DNA from: JBCCMQ01 sp039026235
Lineage (GTDB): Bacteria; Pseudomonadota; Alphaproteobacteria; Rhodobacterales; Rhodobacteraceae
Direction of reading: 5' to 3'
DNA: 64,000 bases
Assembly (NCBI GenBank): GCA_039026235.1
Contig: JBCCMQ010000001.1
Coordinates: forward strand, 682,001 to 746,000
Below are positions 42,684-50,598 of this stretch, one piece after another. A program made the translations under genes and the position numbers. The notes below the pieces were generated by a model that searched no databases, was not told the DNA's origin, and saw nothing but the letters and a program-made list of their open reading frames with translations. How positions within the stretch are numbered: position 1 is the first letter of the stretch; every line of letters starts with the position of its first letter.

Positions 42684-43406
42684 ATGAACGGAGCGGAAAC
42701 CCAACATATCGCATCGGCCTTCGACCGCGACCTCGAAGCGATCCAGGCGTTGATCATCAAAATGAGCGGACTGGTGGAAAATTCGATCATCGAAGCCGCC
42801 CGATCGCTGGCGACACGTGACGAAGATCTGGCACTTCAGGTGCGCACAAGAGACCGCCAGATCGACGAGCTCGAAGAAAAAATCAACGAAGATGCTGCGC
42901 GTTTGCTGGCATTGCGTGCCCCAGCGGCCGGCGATCTTCGAACGGTGCTGTCTGCGATGAAGATCAGCGCCAATCTGGAACGCATCGGCGACTATTCCAA
43001 AAACCTCGCAAAGCGTACCGCTGTTCTGGTGCAGATGGCACCAATCGATGGCGCATCGAGTGCTATAAGGCGCATGGCACGGGAAACCGAAGACATGCTG
43101 CGCAACGCTATGGACGCCTTTGTCCAGCGCGACCTCGCGTTGGCAGAAGATGTGCGAATGCGAGATCTTGAGATTGACCAGATGTATAATGCGCTGTTTC
43201 GAGAATTCCTGACCCACATGATGGAGGACCCGCGCAACATAACGGCCTGTATGCATTTGCATTTCATTGCCAAAAACATAGAGCGCATGGGCGACCACGT
43301 GACCTCGATCGCCGAACAGGTGATCTATCTGGTCTCGGGCGAGGTGCCGGACGAGGTGCGGCCGAAAAGCGATGCCATTGGCATCGATTTGGGCACGACG
43401 GAGTAA
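42684..43406 (+). CDS. phoU: Phosphate signalling protein PhoU
   Basis: A 240-residue protein of two three-helix PhoU repeats; the metal-binding helices show KISANLERIGDYSKN (repeat 1) and FIAKNIERMGDHVTSIAEQ (repeat 2), each with the E/DxxxD pattern. It links Pst transport state to PhoR and keeps the Pho response off when phosphate is plentiful. Two bases separate it from pstB. Confidence 0.96.
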   Translation: MNGAETQHIASAFDRDLEAIQALIIKMSGLVENSIIEAARSLATRDEDLALQVRTRDRQIDELEEKINEDAARLLALRAPAAGDLRTVLSAMKISANLERIGDYSKNLAKRTAVLVQMAPIDGASSAIRRMARETEDMLRNAMDAFVQRDLALAEDVRMRDLEIDQMYNALFREFLTHMMEDPRNITACMHLHFIAKNIERMGDHVTSIAEQVIYLVSGEVPDEVRPKSDAIGIDLGTTE

Positions 43407-43410
43407 CGCA

Positions 43411-44100
43411 ATGTCTACCGACCGGCCGACGGTGCTCGTGGTGGAAGACGAACCAGCCCAAAGCGAAGTGCTTACCTACAACCTAGAAGCCGAAGGGTTT
43501 GCCGTTACCCGCGCAGAAAGCGGTGACGAAGCCCTGATCTTGGTGGATGAGGCAACGCCAGACATCATCGTCCTTGATTGGATGTTGCCGGGCGCGTCCG
43601 GGATCGAAGTGTGCCGGCGGCTGAAGGCGCGCAGCGCAACGCGCGGTGTGCCGATCATCATGCTTTCGGCAAAATCAGAAGAAGCCGACCGGGTGAGGGG
43701 GCTTGAGACCGGCGCAGACGACTATGTCACCAAGCCCTATTCCGTCGCGGAACTCCTGGCACGGATTCGCGGCCAGCTTCGGCGCACAAGACCCGCGACC
43801 GTTGGTGAACGGCTCGAATTTCGGGGTATTGTCTTGGATGCGGAAACACACCACGTGAAGCGCGACCAGAAAATGCTGAAACTCGGTCCGACCGAATTCC
43901 GGCTTCTGGCCACCTTCATGGAAAAGCCCGAACGGGTATGGAGCCGCGAACAACTGCTCGACCGTGTTTGGGGCCGCGAAATCTATGTCGACACCCGCAC
44001 CGTGGATGTCCACATCGGCCGCCTTCGAAAGGCGCTTTGCCAGCACGGCGGCGACGATCCGATCCGCACGGTCCGCGGCGCAGGCTACGCTTTGGGCTAA
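43411..44100 (+). CDS. phoB: Phosphate regulon response regulator PhoB
   Basis: A 229-residue OmpR-type response regulator. The receiver domain holds VVEDEPAQ, the phosphorylated Asp in IIVLDWMLPG (about residue 53) and the switch lysine in DDYVTKPYS. The winged-helix domain (residues 130-229) ends VDVHIGRLRKALC...VRGAGYALG. ATG 43411 is preferred over 43372, which lies inside phoU. It should bind the Pho boxes before pstS and possibly phoR. Confidence 0.96.
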   Translation: MSTDRPTVLVVEDEPAQSEVLTYNLEAEGFAVTRAESGDEALILVDEATPDIIVLDWMLPGASGIEVCRRLKARSATRGVPIIMLSAKSEEADRVRGLETGADDYVTKPYSVAELLARIRGQLRRTRPATVGERLEFRGIVLDAETHHVKRDQKMLKLGPTEFRLLATFMEKPERVWSREQLLDRVWGREIYVDTRTVDVHIGRLRKALCQHGGDDPIRTVRGAGYALG

Positions 44101-44494
44101 CGGGTTCCTTACTGTTCAAGTCTTGAAAAGCCCGGCCAGAACCACGCAACAAGATGAAACATGGTGCGGTAACCCGGCGGACCCAGCGCTCTTTAACGGC
44201 AGGGCCGTGTACTTGTCGCGCTGCAGCTCTAACAATGCTAGGAAGCTATATCTGAAATTCTTATAATCAGTATTATGTAAATGACAATACTGATCCTGAT
44301 CAGGCTTCTTGACCGATAAACCCGCATATTCGCTTGTAGCAACCCCTTGAACAGCCAACAATATTCTTGCAATCTGCGCCCGCACCCGCAGTGCGCGTGT
44401 TTTTAGTGAGTTTGTCGCGCTACAACTTTTCGACATGTAGACGTTGTGCGTGGCGCAGAGTACTCAGAAATCCCAACCGACTCTGCACGAGCCC
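44101..44494. other. Intergenic region between phoB and luxR-type gene
   Basis: About 390 bases without a protein-like frame. AT content is higher than in the surrounding genes. It contains two adjacent inverted repeats at 44266-44304 (listed separately) and should hold the promoter of the LuxR-type gene. No phoB terminator of the usual form was seen. Confidence 0.5.
44266..44304. promoter_or_regulatory. Paired dyad symmetry upstream of luxR-type gene
   Basis: ATCAGTATT (44266-44274) is perfectly inverted at 44286-44294, with 11 bases between, and is directly followed by the ten-base palindrome CCTGATCAGG (44295-44304). The dyads lie 190-230 bases before the regulator start. They look like operator sites, perhaps for the encoded regulator, but could also form a hairpin in RNA. 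Confidence 0.35.
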
Positions 44495-45256
44495 ATGTCT
44501 GAACAGACAAACATGATCACGCATCTAAATCGCGTGGTTGATTGCGCTACAATCGAGGAAGTTTGGAAGCTGCATACGGAACGTATGGCGGCATTTGGTT
44601 TCTCACGTCTGCTTTACGGCTACACAAGCTATCGGACCGGAAATTCCTTCGGTGACCGAGGCGACATGTTGATCCTGTCCAATCATCACCCGAATTACGT
44701 GAAGAAATTCATCGACGATCAGCTGTATTTTCATGCTCCGATGGTACGTTGGGCCGCTGAAAACGTAGGTGCCTGCAGCTGGAGCTGGATGCGCGACAAC
44801 ATGGATGCACTCTCAAGTTCCGAGCGTAAGGTGCTGGAATTCAACAAGATGATGGGTGTGGTCGCCGGGTATTCCATCAGCTTCCGAGATACATCACCAC
44901 GCGCAAAAGGGGCAATTGCCCTGACTGCCCCTGAAGATACGTCACAGTCCGAAGTTGACGCCTACTGGCAGACGCACGGAGATGAGATCACTGTGCTGAA
45001 CAAGGTTGCGCATCTGAAGATCACCACCCTGCCCCGGGCCACCCATTCGAGATCGCTGACCAAGCGCCAGCGCGAAGTGCTGGAATGGGTCGGCGACGGC
45101 AAGACCATGCAGGACATAGCTATTCTGATGGACCTGACGCCGGCGACAGTTGAAAAGCATTTGCGCCTTGCGCGCGAGGCGCTGGATGTTGAAACCACAG
45201 CCCAGGCTGTGCTGAAGGCATCGGTAAACCGGCAGATATTTGTGGTCGAACCCTAA
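44495..45256 (+). CDS. LuxR-family transcriptional regulator with autoinducer-binding-type domain
   Basis: A 253-residue regulator. Residues 10-175 are an autoinducer-binding-type domain (FSRLLYGYTSYRTGN; RWAAENVGACSWSW), but where acyl-homoserine-lactone receptors carry the Asp-Pro pair this protein has QLYFHAP, so ligand binding may differ. Residues 185-245 are the GerE-type helix-turn-helix (LTKRQREVLEWVGDGKTMQDIAI; TPATVEKHLRLAREALDV). No luxI gene is in the window, so it is a solo regulator here. ATG 44495 is preferred over TTG 44444. A terminator follows at 45280. Confidence 0.82.
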   Translation: MSEQTNMITHLNRVVDCATIEEVWKLHTERMAAFGFSRLLYGYTSYRTGNSFGDRGDMLILSNHHPNYVKKFIDDQLYFHAPMVRWAAENVGACSWSWMRDNMDALSSSERKVLEFNKMMGVVAGYSISFRDTSPRAKGAIALTAPEDTSQSEVDAYWQTHGDEITVLNKVAHLKITTLPRATHSRSLTKRQREVLEWVGDGKTMQDIAILMDLTPATVEKHLRLAREALDVETTAQAVLKASVNRQIFVVEP

Positions 45257-45279
45257 AGCGCAAGCTTTACGTAAACGTG

Positions 45280-45303
45280 AGTAGGGAAATCCCTACTTTC
45301 TTT
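45280..45303 (+). terminator. Rho-independent terminator of the luxR-type gene
   Basis: AGTAGGG/CCCTACT stem (45280-45286 and 45291-45297) around a short AAAT loop, with TTTCTTT following. It lies 23 bases after the stop codon. Confidence 0.8.
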
Positions 45304-45329
45304 AAACAAGGTTAATTGGCACTCTGCAG

Positions 45330-45395
45330 ATGTTCCGTGAGTGGTGGCAATTAGCCAAGGAACGGAAGCAGTCATCGCCGGCGATTTCCGGATAA
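45330..45395 (+). CDS. Possible 21-residue micro-ORF within the candidate RNA
   Basis: ATG 45330 opens a 21-codon frame, MFREWWQLAKERKQSSPAIS plus Gly, ending at TAA 45393-45395. It contains adjacent tryptophans. No convincing ribosome-binding site precedes it (CTCTGCAG). It may be chance within a structured RNA, or the coding part of a dual-function RNA. Confidence 0.15.
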   Translation: MFREWWQLAKERKQSSPAISG

Positions 45396-45517
45396 AGCTG
45401 CTTCGCCGGGAAACCGGACGCCGGCACTGAGCAGTATAGTCCTGCCTCGGTGTCGGCACCTTACCTGTAGGCCCCTCTTGTGTTCCCCAACCCCGGGGGG
45501 CCAGTCGTGAGTGACTG

Positions 45518-45546
45518 GGCGCAGCCGGAGAGGCTGCGCCTTTTTT
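45518..45546 (+). terminator. Strong rho-independent terminator
   Basis: A nine-base perfect stem GGCGCAGCC/GGCTGCGCC with a GGAGA loop, followed by six T residues. The T-run is on the plus strand, so it ends the candidate small RNA. Its hairpin lies eight bases past the tsf stop codon and may also help stop tsf transcription. Confidence 0.9.
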
Positions 45547-45553
45547 CAGCAGC

Positions 45554-46429
45554 CTAGGCTTGTGCCGCCTTCGCGACTTCAGCTGCAAAGTCTTCTTCGA
45601 CTTTCTCAATGCCCTCGCCGACCTCCATCCGGATAAACCCGGTGATTGTCGCGCCGGCCTCTTTGGCCGCCGCCTCGACCGTCAGGTCAGGGTTCACGAC
45701 GAAAGGCTGTCCGAGAAGCGTCACTTCCGACAGGAACTTTTTCATCCGGCCTATGATCATCTTCTCGATCACAGCATCGGGCTTGCCGCTTTCACGAGCG
45801 ATATCGATCTGCACCTGCCGCTCTTTTTCGACGATGGCCGGGTCCAGATCGGCCTCACCCAACGAGGCCGGGTTGGCGGCCGCAATATGCATGGCCACCT
45901 GGCGCCCAAAGGCTTCGTCCGCGCCGCTGAGCGCAACGACGACACCAATCTTGCCCATGCCGTTTGTCGCTGCGTTATGGACGTAGGTCACAACTGTGTC
46001 GCCCGTGATCTTTGCCATCCGTCGCAGGGTCAGGTTTTCGCCGATCGTCGCGATCTTGTCGGTCAAGACGGCTTCCACGGTCTTTTCGCCAAGCGTAGAG
46101 GTTTTCAAAGCCTCGACATCGCCAGCATCTGCGGCGGCAGCGACGATATCGCCAACCATTTCCTGGAATTCGGCGTTCTTTGCCACGAAGTCCGTCTCGG
46201 AATTCACCTCGACGGCGACGCCGGTTCCGCCATCGACGCGCACCGCGACCAGACCTTCGGCAGCAGTCCGCCCCGATTTCTTGGCAGCCTTTGCCAATCC
46301 TTTGGTGCGCAGCCAGTCAATGGCGGCCTCCATGTCGCCAGCCGTCTCGGTCAGCGCCTTTTTTGCGTCCATCATGCCTGCGCCGGTCTTGTCGCGCAGC
46401 TCTTTGACCAATGATGCAGTGATTGCCAT
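45554..46429 (-). CDS. tsf: Translation elongation factor Ts
   Basis: A 291-residue nucleotide-exchange factor for EF-Tu. The N-terminal UBA-like part reads SLVKELRDKTGAGMMDAKKAL; the core has TDFVAKNAEFQ, VALSGADEAFGRQVAMHIAA and GQPFVVNPDLTV. Length is typical. It follows rpsB on the same strand by 102 bases, the standard rpsB-tsf order. Confidence 0.98.
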   Translation of the reverse strand: MAITASLVKELRDKTGAGMMDAKKALTETAGDMEAAIDWLRTKGLAKAAKKSGRTAAEGLVAVRVDGGTGVAVEVNSETDFVAKNAEFQEMVGDIVAAAADAGDVEALKTSTLGEKTVEAVLTDKIATIGENLTLRRMAKITGDTVVTYVHNAATNGMGKIGVVVALSGADEAFGRQVAMHIAAANPASLGEADLDPAIVEKERQVQIDIARESGKPDAVIEKMIIGRMKKFLSEVTLLGQPFVVNPDLTVEAAAKEAGATITGFIRMEVGEGIEKVEEDFAAEVAKAAQA

Positions 46430-46461
46430 TTCAGGCTCCTGAAGATTTTTTAGTTTTCACG

Positions 46462-46491
46462 AAAAATGCCGAGGCTGCGTCCGCAGCAGCC
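46462..46491 (-). terminator. Hairpin between rpsB and tsf (attenuator-like)
   Basis: On the minus strand GGCTGC/GCAGCC (46486-46491 and 46473-46478) with a seven-base loop; TCGGCA and five T residues (46466-46462) follow. It lies in the rpsB-tsf gap, where partial termination is common. The spacing between stem and T-run is longer than ideal. Confidence 0.4.
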
Positions 46492-46531
46492 CCGACTGTT
46501 GCCGGTCATATAGGGATGCAAATGCCCCGTG

Positions 46532-47344
46532 TCACGCCTCGGCTTTTTCCGGGTCTGTGCCTTGTTCCGGCTGCGCTTCTTCGCTTTCCTCGGTGGCCAG
46601 CGCCTCTTCGACGGTTCCCTCTTCGAAAGATCCCAAATCGACACCGGCCGCGCCCAGCTGCGCGGTCATTCCGTCAAGTGCGGCACGGCTGACGAGATCG
46701 CAGTAAAGCGTGATGGCACGCGCCGCATCGTCGTTGCCGGGAATGACGTAATCGACGCCATCGGGCGATCCGTTCGTATCGACCACGGCGACGACCGGAA
46801 TACCCAGTTTGCGGGCTTCTGCGATGGCCAGATCTTCTTTTCCGACGTCGATTACGAACAGAAGGTCCGGAACACCACCCATTTCACGGATGCCGCCCAA
46901 GCTGGCCTGCAGCTTGGCCTGTTCACGTTCAATGCCAAGGCGTTCCTTCTTGGTCATGCCTTCGGCGCCGGATTCAAGCTGTTCATCAATCGCTTTGAGT
47001 CGATTGATTGAATTCGAAACGGTCTTCCAGTTGGTCAGCGTGCCGCCCAGCCAGCGGTGGTTCATATAGTATTGGGCGCAGCGCTCGGCCGCATCCGCCA
47101 CGGGCTTTTGCGCCTGCCGCTTGGTGCCCACGAAGAGAACCCGGCCACCCTTGGCGACGGTTTCCCTGACAGCCATCAAAGCCTGGTCAAGCATTGGGAC
47201 AGTCTGGGTTAGATCGAGAATGTGGATGCCATTGCGATCGCCGTAGATAAACTCGGCCATACGCGGGTTCCAACGTTGGGTCTGGTGACCAAAGTGCACG
47301 CCAGCTTCCAAAAGCTGACGCATAGTGAATTCAGGCAGCGCCAT
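46532..47344 (-). CDS. rpsB: 30S ribosomal protein S2
   Basis: A 270-residue S2 protein: MALPEFTMRQLLEAGVHFGHQTQRWNPRM at the N-terminus (two runs), FVGTKRQAQKPV, NHRWLGGTLTNWKTV and VIPGNDDAARAI. The C-terminal 40 residues are acidic and alanine-rich, as in other alphaproteobacteria. ATG 47344 is the conserved start; a GTG at 47350 is in frame. AAAGGAT lies eight bases upstream and is part of the leader structure described next. Confidence 0.98.
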   Translation of the reverse strand: MALPEFTMRQLLEAGVHFGHQTQRWNPRMAEFIYGDRNGIHILDLTQTVPMLDQALMAVRETVAKGGRVLFVGTKRQAQKPVADAAERCAQYYMNHRWLGGTLTNWKTVSNSINRLKAIDEQLESGAEGMTKKERLGIEREQAKLQASLGGIREMGGVPDLLFVIDVGKEDLAIAEARKLGIPVVAVVDTNGSPDGVDYVIPGNDDAARAITLYCDLVSRAALDGMTAQLGAAGVDLGSFEEGTVEEALATEESEEAQPEQGTDPEKAEA

Positions 47345-47419
47345 CTGCACGTATCCTTTCCGGTTTCAAACCTCGGCAAGACCTCAGGGGCCCTGCCCCA
47401 ACCGGCGGACTGAAAGGAT
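47345..47419 (-). promoter_or_regulatory. rpsB leader with sequestered ribosome-binding site
   Basis: Minus-strand RNA: ATCCTTT (47419-47413) can pair with AAAGGAT (47359-47353), which is the Shine-Dalgarno sequence of rpsB. Inside, CCGGTT (47405-47400) pairs with AACCGG (47365-47360), stacked directly on the first stem, and GGGGC/GCCCC forms an inner hairpin. This is the layout of an autoregulatory ribosomal-protein leader, in which S2 could hold the site closed. The function is inferred from structure alone. Confidence 0.5.
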
Positions 47420-47579
47420 GTCTCCCCCTCAAGCCCATGTCCTGCCTGTGTGATGGCAGCGCGATTAGACCGTTTTTGAAACCTGCGCAAGCAATTGATT
47501 GGGCTGAGTGTGAACCAATTCACTTAAAGGTCACAGCAGTTGAGCTAAGCTATCTTTTGCAACTGTGTGGATTGGGGAC

Positions 47580-47954
47580 ATGCGGATACCTCTGCCCGTT
47601 TCGCCCGGCGAATTTGCCGACCGTCTGACGATGCTTCGGCTGAGACTGGAAAACGGTGCCGAAGGCGACCGCGCCCAGGCGCTTGTCAACGATCTTCGCA
47701 TGATGGACGCCCAAAAGAAGCAATACTTTCCAAAACTTCCCCGACTTCAGACCCTTCTCGATGAGATTGCTGGCATCAATTCGGAAATTCACCGGCTTCA
47801 GGGTCGTCTGGCGGACCGAAAGAACATCGCTGCGGATGAAATCTCGGAACTGACCGAGCTCTTCTTTCGTCTCGACGACGAAAAGGCGCTGATAAAGGCC
47901 GAAATAGATCAGTTTCTTTCGCAGAGATCGAGCAGCGCGCGGGCCGAGACCTAG
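47580..47954 (+). CDS. Small conserved protein, DUF6165-like
   Basis: A 124-residue soluble, helix-rich protein starting MRIPLPVSPGEFADRLTMLRL; the PVSPGE-hydrophobic-DRLT start resembles the DUF6165 family, a tentative assignment. Residues 60-120 are probably coiled-coil (RLQTLLDEIAGINSEIHRLQG). ATG 47580 has GGGGA just upstream. It is divergent from rpsB and 48 bases before the pseudouridine kinase gene. Confidence 0.65.
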   Translation: MRIPLPVSPGEFADRLTMLRLRLENGAEGDRAQALVNDLRMMDAQKKQYFPKLPRLQTLLDEIAGINSEIHRLQGRLADRKNIAADEISELTELFFRLDDEKALIKAEIDQFLSQRSSSARAET

Positions 47955-48002
47955 CGCTCCAGCCCCTTGCACTTGCCCGTCTCAACGCCATAAACGGCGC
48001 AT

Positions 48003-48899
48003 ATGGCGCGGAACACCACGGAAATCGTTTGCATCGGCTCTGCCCTTTGGGACGTGATCGGACGTACCGCATCGCATATGCGGGTCGGATCGGATGTCCC
48101 CGGCCGCATCACGCGTATACCCGGCGGCGTCGTACTGAACATTGCTATGACCTTGCGGCGCTTTGGATTGCGACCGGTGCTGCTCACGGCCATTGGCCGC
48201 GACAGCAACGGCACTGCACTTGTTGTCGAAGTCGAACGCATGGGAATCCGCACCGACTGTATTTACCGCTCGGACGATTTGCCGACAGATGTCTACATGG
48301 CGATCGAAGGTGCAAACGGCCTGATAGCGGCGATCGCCGACGCCCACTCGCTGGAAGCTGCCGGAAACAAGATTCTTGCGCCCCTAACCGATGGGCGTCT
48401 GGGCAGCCTGCCTGCCCCCTTCGATGGCACCATCGCGCTGGACGGCAATTTGACCGCCGCGCTTCTTACCGAGATTGCCACTCAAACGGCCTACGCTCAG
48501 GCCGATTTGCGGGTAGCTCCCGCATCACCGGGCAAGGCAGAGCGTTTGATGGCGCTGCTCGATCACCCTTCGGCAACCTTCTACGTCAATCTGGAAGAGG
48601 CCGGGCTGATCTGTCAGACGGTCTTCGATGGGGCCGAAGCCGCCGCCGCGGCGCTGGTACGGCGGGGCGTGGCTCGCGCGCTGGTGACGGACGGCGCGCG
48701 CCCTGCGGCCGAGGCGACGCCAGACGGAAGCCGCACGCGCGTGCCACCTGAAGTCCTTGTCACGCGCGTCACCGGCGCTGGCGACACCTTCATGGCCGCC
48801 CATATCGCCGCTGAACTTGACGGCGCGGCCCCCGAGACCGCTTTGAAGGCCGCGCTGGACGCGGCAGCCGCCTACGTGTCGGGAGAGACACCGCTGTGA
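48003..48899 (+). CDS. psuK: PfkB-type kinase, probable pseudouridine kinase
   Basis: A 298-residue PfkB/ribokinase-fold kinase: CIGSALWDVIGRT near the N-terminus, PGGVVLNIAMTLRRFG for substrate binding, and the catalytic RVTGAGDTFMAAHIAA near residue 260. Adjacent, overlapping PsuG makes pseudouridine the likely substrate: PsuK phosphorylates it to pseudouridine 5'-phosphate. Stop and next start overlap (GTGA). Confidence 0.88.
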   Translation: MARNTTEIVCIGSALWDVIGRTASHMRVGSDVPGRITRIPGGVVLNIAMTLRRFGLRPVLLTAIGRDSNGTALVVEVERMGIRTDCIYRSDDLPTDVYMAIEGANGLIAAIADAHSLEAAGNKILAPLTDGRLGSLPAPFDGTIALDGNLTAALLTEIATQTAYAQADLRVAPASPGKAERLMALLDHPSATFYVNLEEAGLICQTVFDGAEAAAAALVRRGVARALVTDGARPAAEATPDGSRTRVPPEVLVTRVTGAGDTFMAAHIAAELDGAAPETALKAALDAAAAYVSGETPL

Positions 48900-49813
48900 C
48901 CACCCTGCCCCTGACCTTTTCCCCAGAAGTTGCGGCAGCGCGCGACGCAGGCAGACCTATCGTGGCACTGGAATCTACAATCATCACGCATGGAATGCCT
49001 CCGCCCAAGAATGTCGAAACGGCCGAAGCAGTCGAAGCGGAGATCCGCGCTCACGGCGCGACGCCGGCCACCATCGCGGTCCTCGCAGGCCGTTTGCACA
49101 TAGGTCTGACAAAAGACCAATTGCATCTTCTGGCAGCTGCGCCGGAAGTGGCAAAGCTGTCGCGCGCGGACATGGCCATATGCATCGCCCGGGGCGGTAC
49201 CGGGGCAACCACTGTCGCCGCGACCATGATCGCCGCCCAAAGCGCCGGGATCGAGGTTTTTGCGACAGGCGGGATTGGCGGTGTGCATCGGGGCGCCGAG
49301 ACAAGCTTTGACATCTCTGCAGACCTTTATGAGCTTGCCGCTACAGCGGTCACGGTTGTTGCGGCGGGCGCCAAGGCAATCCTCGACATTCCCAAAACGC
49401 TTGAGCTTCTCGAGAGCCTGGGCGTGCCGGTTATCACCGTTGGGCAGGACAGCTTTCCCGCCTTTTGGTCACGGTCATCCGGTCTGAAGACCCCTGCCCG
49501 TTTTGACACCCCGCGCGAGATTGCCGCGTCGCACCGGATGCGCCAGGCGCTGGGGCTGCCGGGTGGTCAACTGATTGCCAACCCGATACCCGCCGAGGCC
49601 GAAATACCCCGCGATGTGCTAGAGCCAATCATCTTGTCCGCACTCCAGGACGCCGAGCGGGCCGGTGTTGCGGGCAAAGACGTGACACCTTTCGTCCTGG
49701 ACCGCGTCTTTGATTTAACCGAAGGCAAGTCGCTTGCGGCCAATATTGCGCTTGTGCTCAACAATGCGCGGCTTGCGTCTGCGATTGCCACTGAACTGAA
49801 CATTCCCACGTGA
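48896..49813 (+). CDS. psuG: Pseudouridine-5'-phosphate glycosidase
   Basis: A 305-residue enzyme that splits the C-glycosidic bond of pseudouridine 5'-phosphate to uracil and ribose 5-phosphate. Conserved stretches are VALESTIITHGMPPPKNVE, AVLAGRLHIGLTKDQLH (active-site lysine context), ARGGTGATTVAATMI, FATGGIGGVHRGAE and VITVGQDSFPAFWSR. GTG 48896 overlaps psuK by four bases. Confidence 0.96.
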   Translation: MTTLPLTFSPEVAAARDAGRPIVALESTIITHGMPPPKNVETAEAVEAEIRAHGATPATIAVLAGRLHIGLTKDQLHLLAAAPEVAKLSRADMAICIARGGTGATTVAATMIAAQSAGIEVFATGGIGGVHRGAETSFDISADLYELAATAVTVVAAGAKAILDIPKTLELLESLGVPVITVGQDSFPAFWSRSSGLKTPARFDTPREIAASHRMRQALGLPGGQLIANPIPAEAEIPRDVLEPIILSALQDAERAGVAGKDVTPFVLDRVFDLTEGKSLAANIALVLNNARLASAIATELNIPT

Positions 49814-49898
49814 TTGTCAGAATGAGCGGCCGCCTTGATATTGTTACGTTGAGGACCGAGACTTACATAATAGGCCGACGCAGCAGCGAGGATTGGCG

Positions 49899-50597
49899 AT
49901 GGATCCGAGGGATCCTCTGAATACGCAACCGAAAAAGCGCGGAGGCACATTCGCCGGTCTGCGCAACAGCTTCCTAACCGGTTTGGTTGTGATCGCGCCC
50001 ATTGGTCTGACAATCTGGCTTGTCTGGACGGTTGTGGGCTGGATCGATAGCTGGGTGCTGCCCTTCGTGCCGGACACCTTCAAGCCCGAAGAATACATCG
50101 GCATCAACCTGCGCGGCGTCGGCGTCATCTTCTTTCTTCTGTTCACAGTTTTCGTGGGATGGGTCGCCAAGGGATTTCTGGGTCGGTCGTTCCTGCGCTG
50201 GGCCGAGGGGCTTGTGGACAGCGTTCCAGTCATCCGGTCGATCTATTCGGGCGTCAAACAGATTGCTGAGACAGTCTTTGCCCAGCAAGAGGCATCCTTT
50301 GATCGTGCCTGCCTGATCCAGTATCCGCGCAAGGGCATCTGGGCGATCGGTTTCATTTCCACCACCGCGAAAGGCGAAGTCAGTCGCAAGACACCGACCG
50401 ACGATCCATTGGTCAGCATCTTCGTGCCCACAACGCCCAACCCCACGTCCGGTTTTCTGCTCTTCTTTCCTAAGGCCGATGTGGTCGAACTGGACATGAC
50501 CGTTGAAGAGGCCGCCAAACTGGTGATTTCAGCCGGACTGGTTTACCCGGATGACAAGGACCCAGCCGACAACGTCACGCCGATCCGCAAAGCCTGA
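49899..50597 (+). CDS. DUF502 family membrane protein
   Basis: A 232-residue protein with two membrane segments (residues 25-48 FLTGLVVIAPIGLTIWLVWTV region and 70-95) followed by a soluble domain: SIYSGVKQIAETVF, FVPTTPNPTSGFLLFFPKADV and the end VISAGLVYP. These are DUF502 hallmarks. Function in bacteria is not established; plant relatives are LIKE COV proteins. ATG 49899 has GAGG upstream. It ends two bases before the convergent patatin gene. Confidence 0.88.
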   Translation: MDPRDPLNTQPKKRGGTFAGLRNSFLTGLVVIAPIGLTIWLVWTVVGWIDSWVLPFVPDTFKPEEYIGINLRGVGVIFFLLFTVFVGWVAKGFLGRSFLRWAEGLVDSVPVIRSIYSGVKQIAETVFAQQEASFDRACLIQYPRKGIWAIGFISTTAKGEVSRKTPTDDPLVSIFVPTTPNPTSGFLLFFPKADVVELDMTVEEAAKLVISAGLVYPDDKDPADNVTPIRKA

Positions 50598-50598
50598 C

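Larger units (their letters stand above)
45325..45546 (+). ncRNA. Candidate structured small RNA upstream of tsf 3' end
   Basis: A gene-free stretch with dense nested stems on the plus strand: TTCCGT/ACGGAA (45333, 45362) enclosing TGGC/GCCA; GAAGCAG/CTGCTTC (45365, 45398); a twelve-pair stem 45420-45431/45446-45457 with a 14-base loop; CCAGTC/GACTGG (45501, 45513); and a final terminator with six T residues. No plus-strand gene follows (tsf is antisense), so this is not a leader of a downstream gene. It does not match 6S, SRP, RNase P or tmRNA motifs that I know. The 5' end is a guess. Confidence 0.5.

Noticed and set aside
45325..45546. 6S RNA, SRP RNA, RNase P RNA, tmRNA or cobalamin riboswitch at this locus
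   Set aside because: None of the hallmark sequences of these classes as I know them were found on either strand, and no downstream plus-strand gene exists for a riboswitch.
47437..47628. 63-codon plus-strand frame before the DUF6165-like gene
   Set aside because: Overlaps the start of the better-supported gene in another frame and has no ribosome-binding site.
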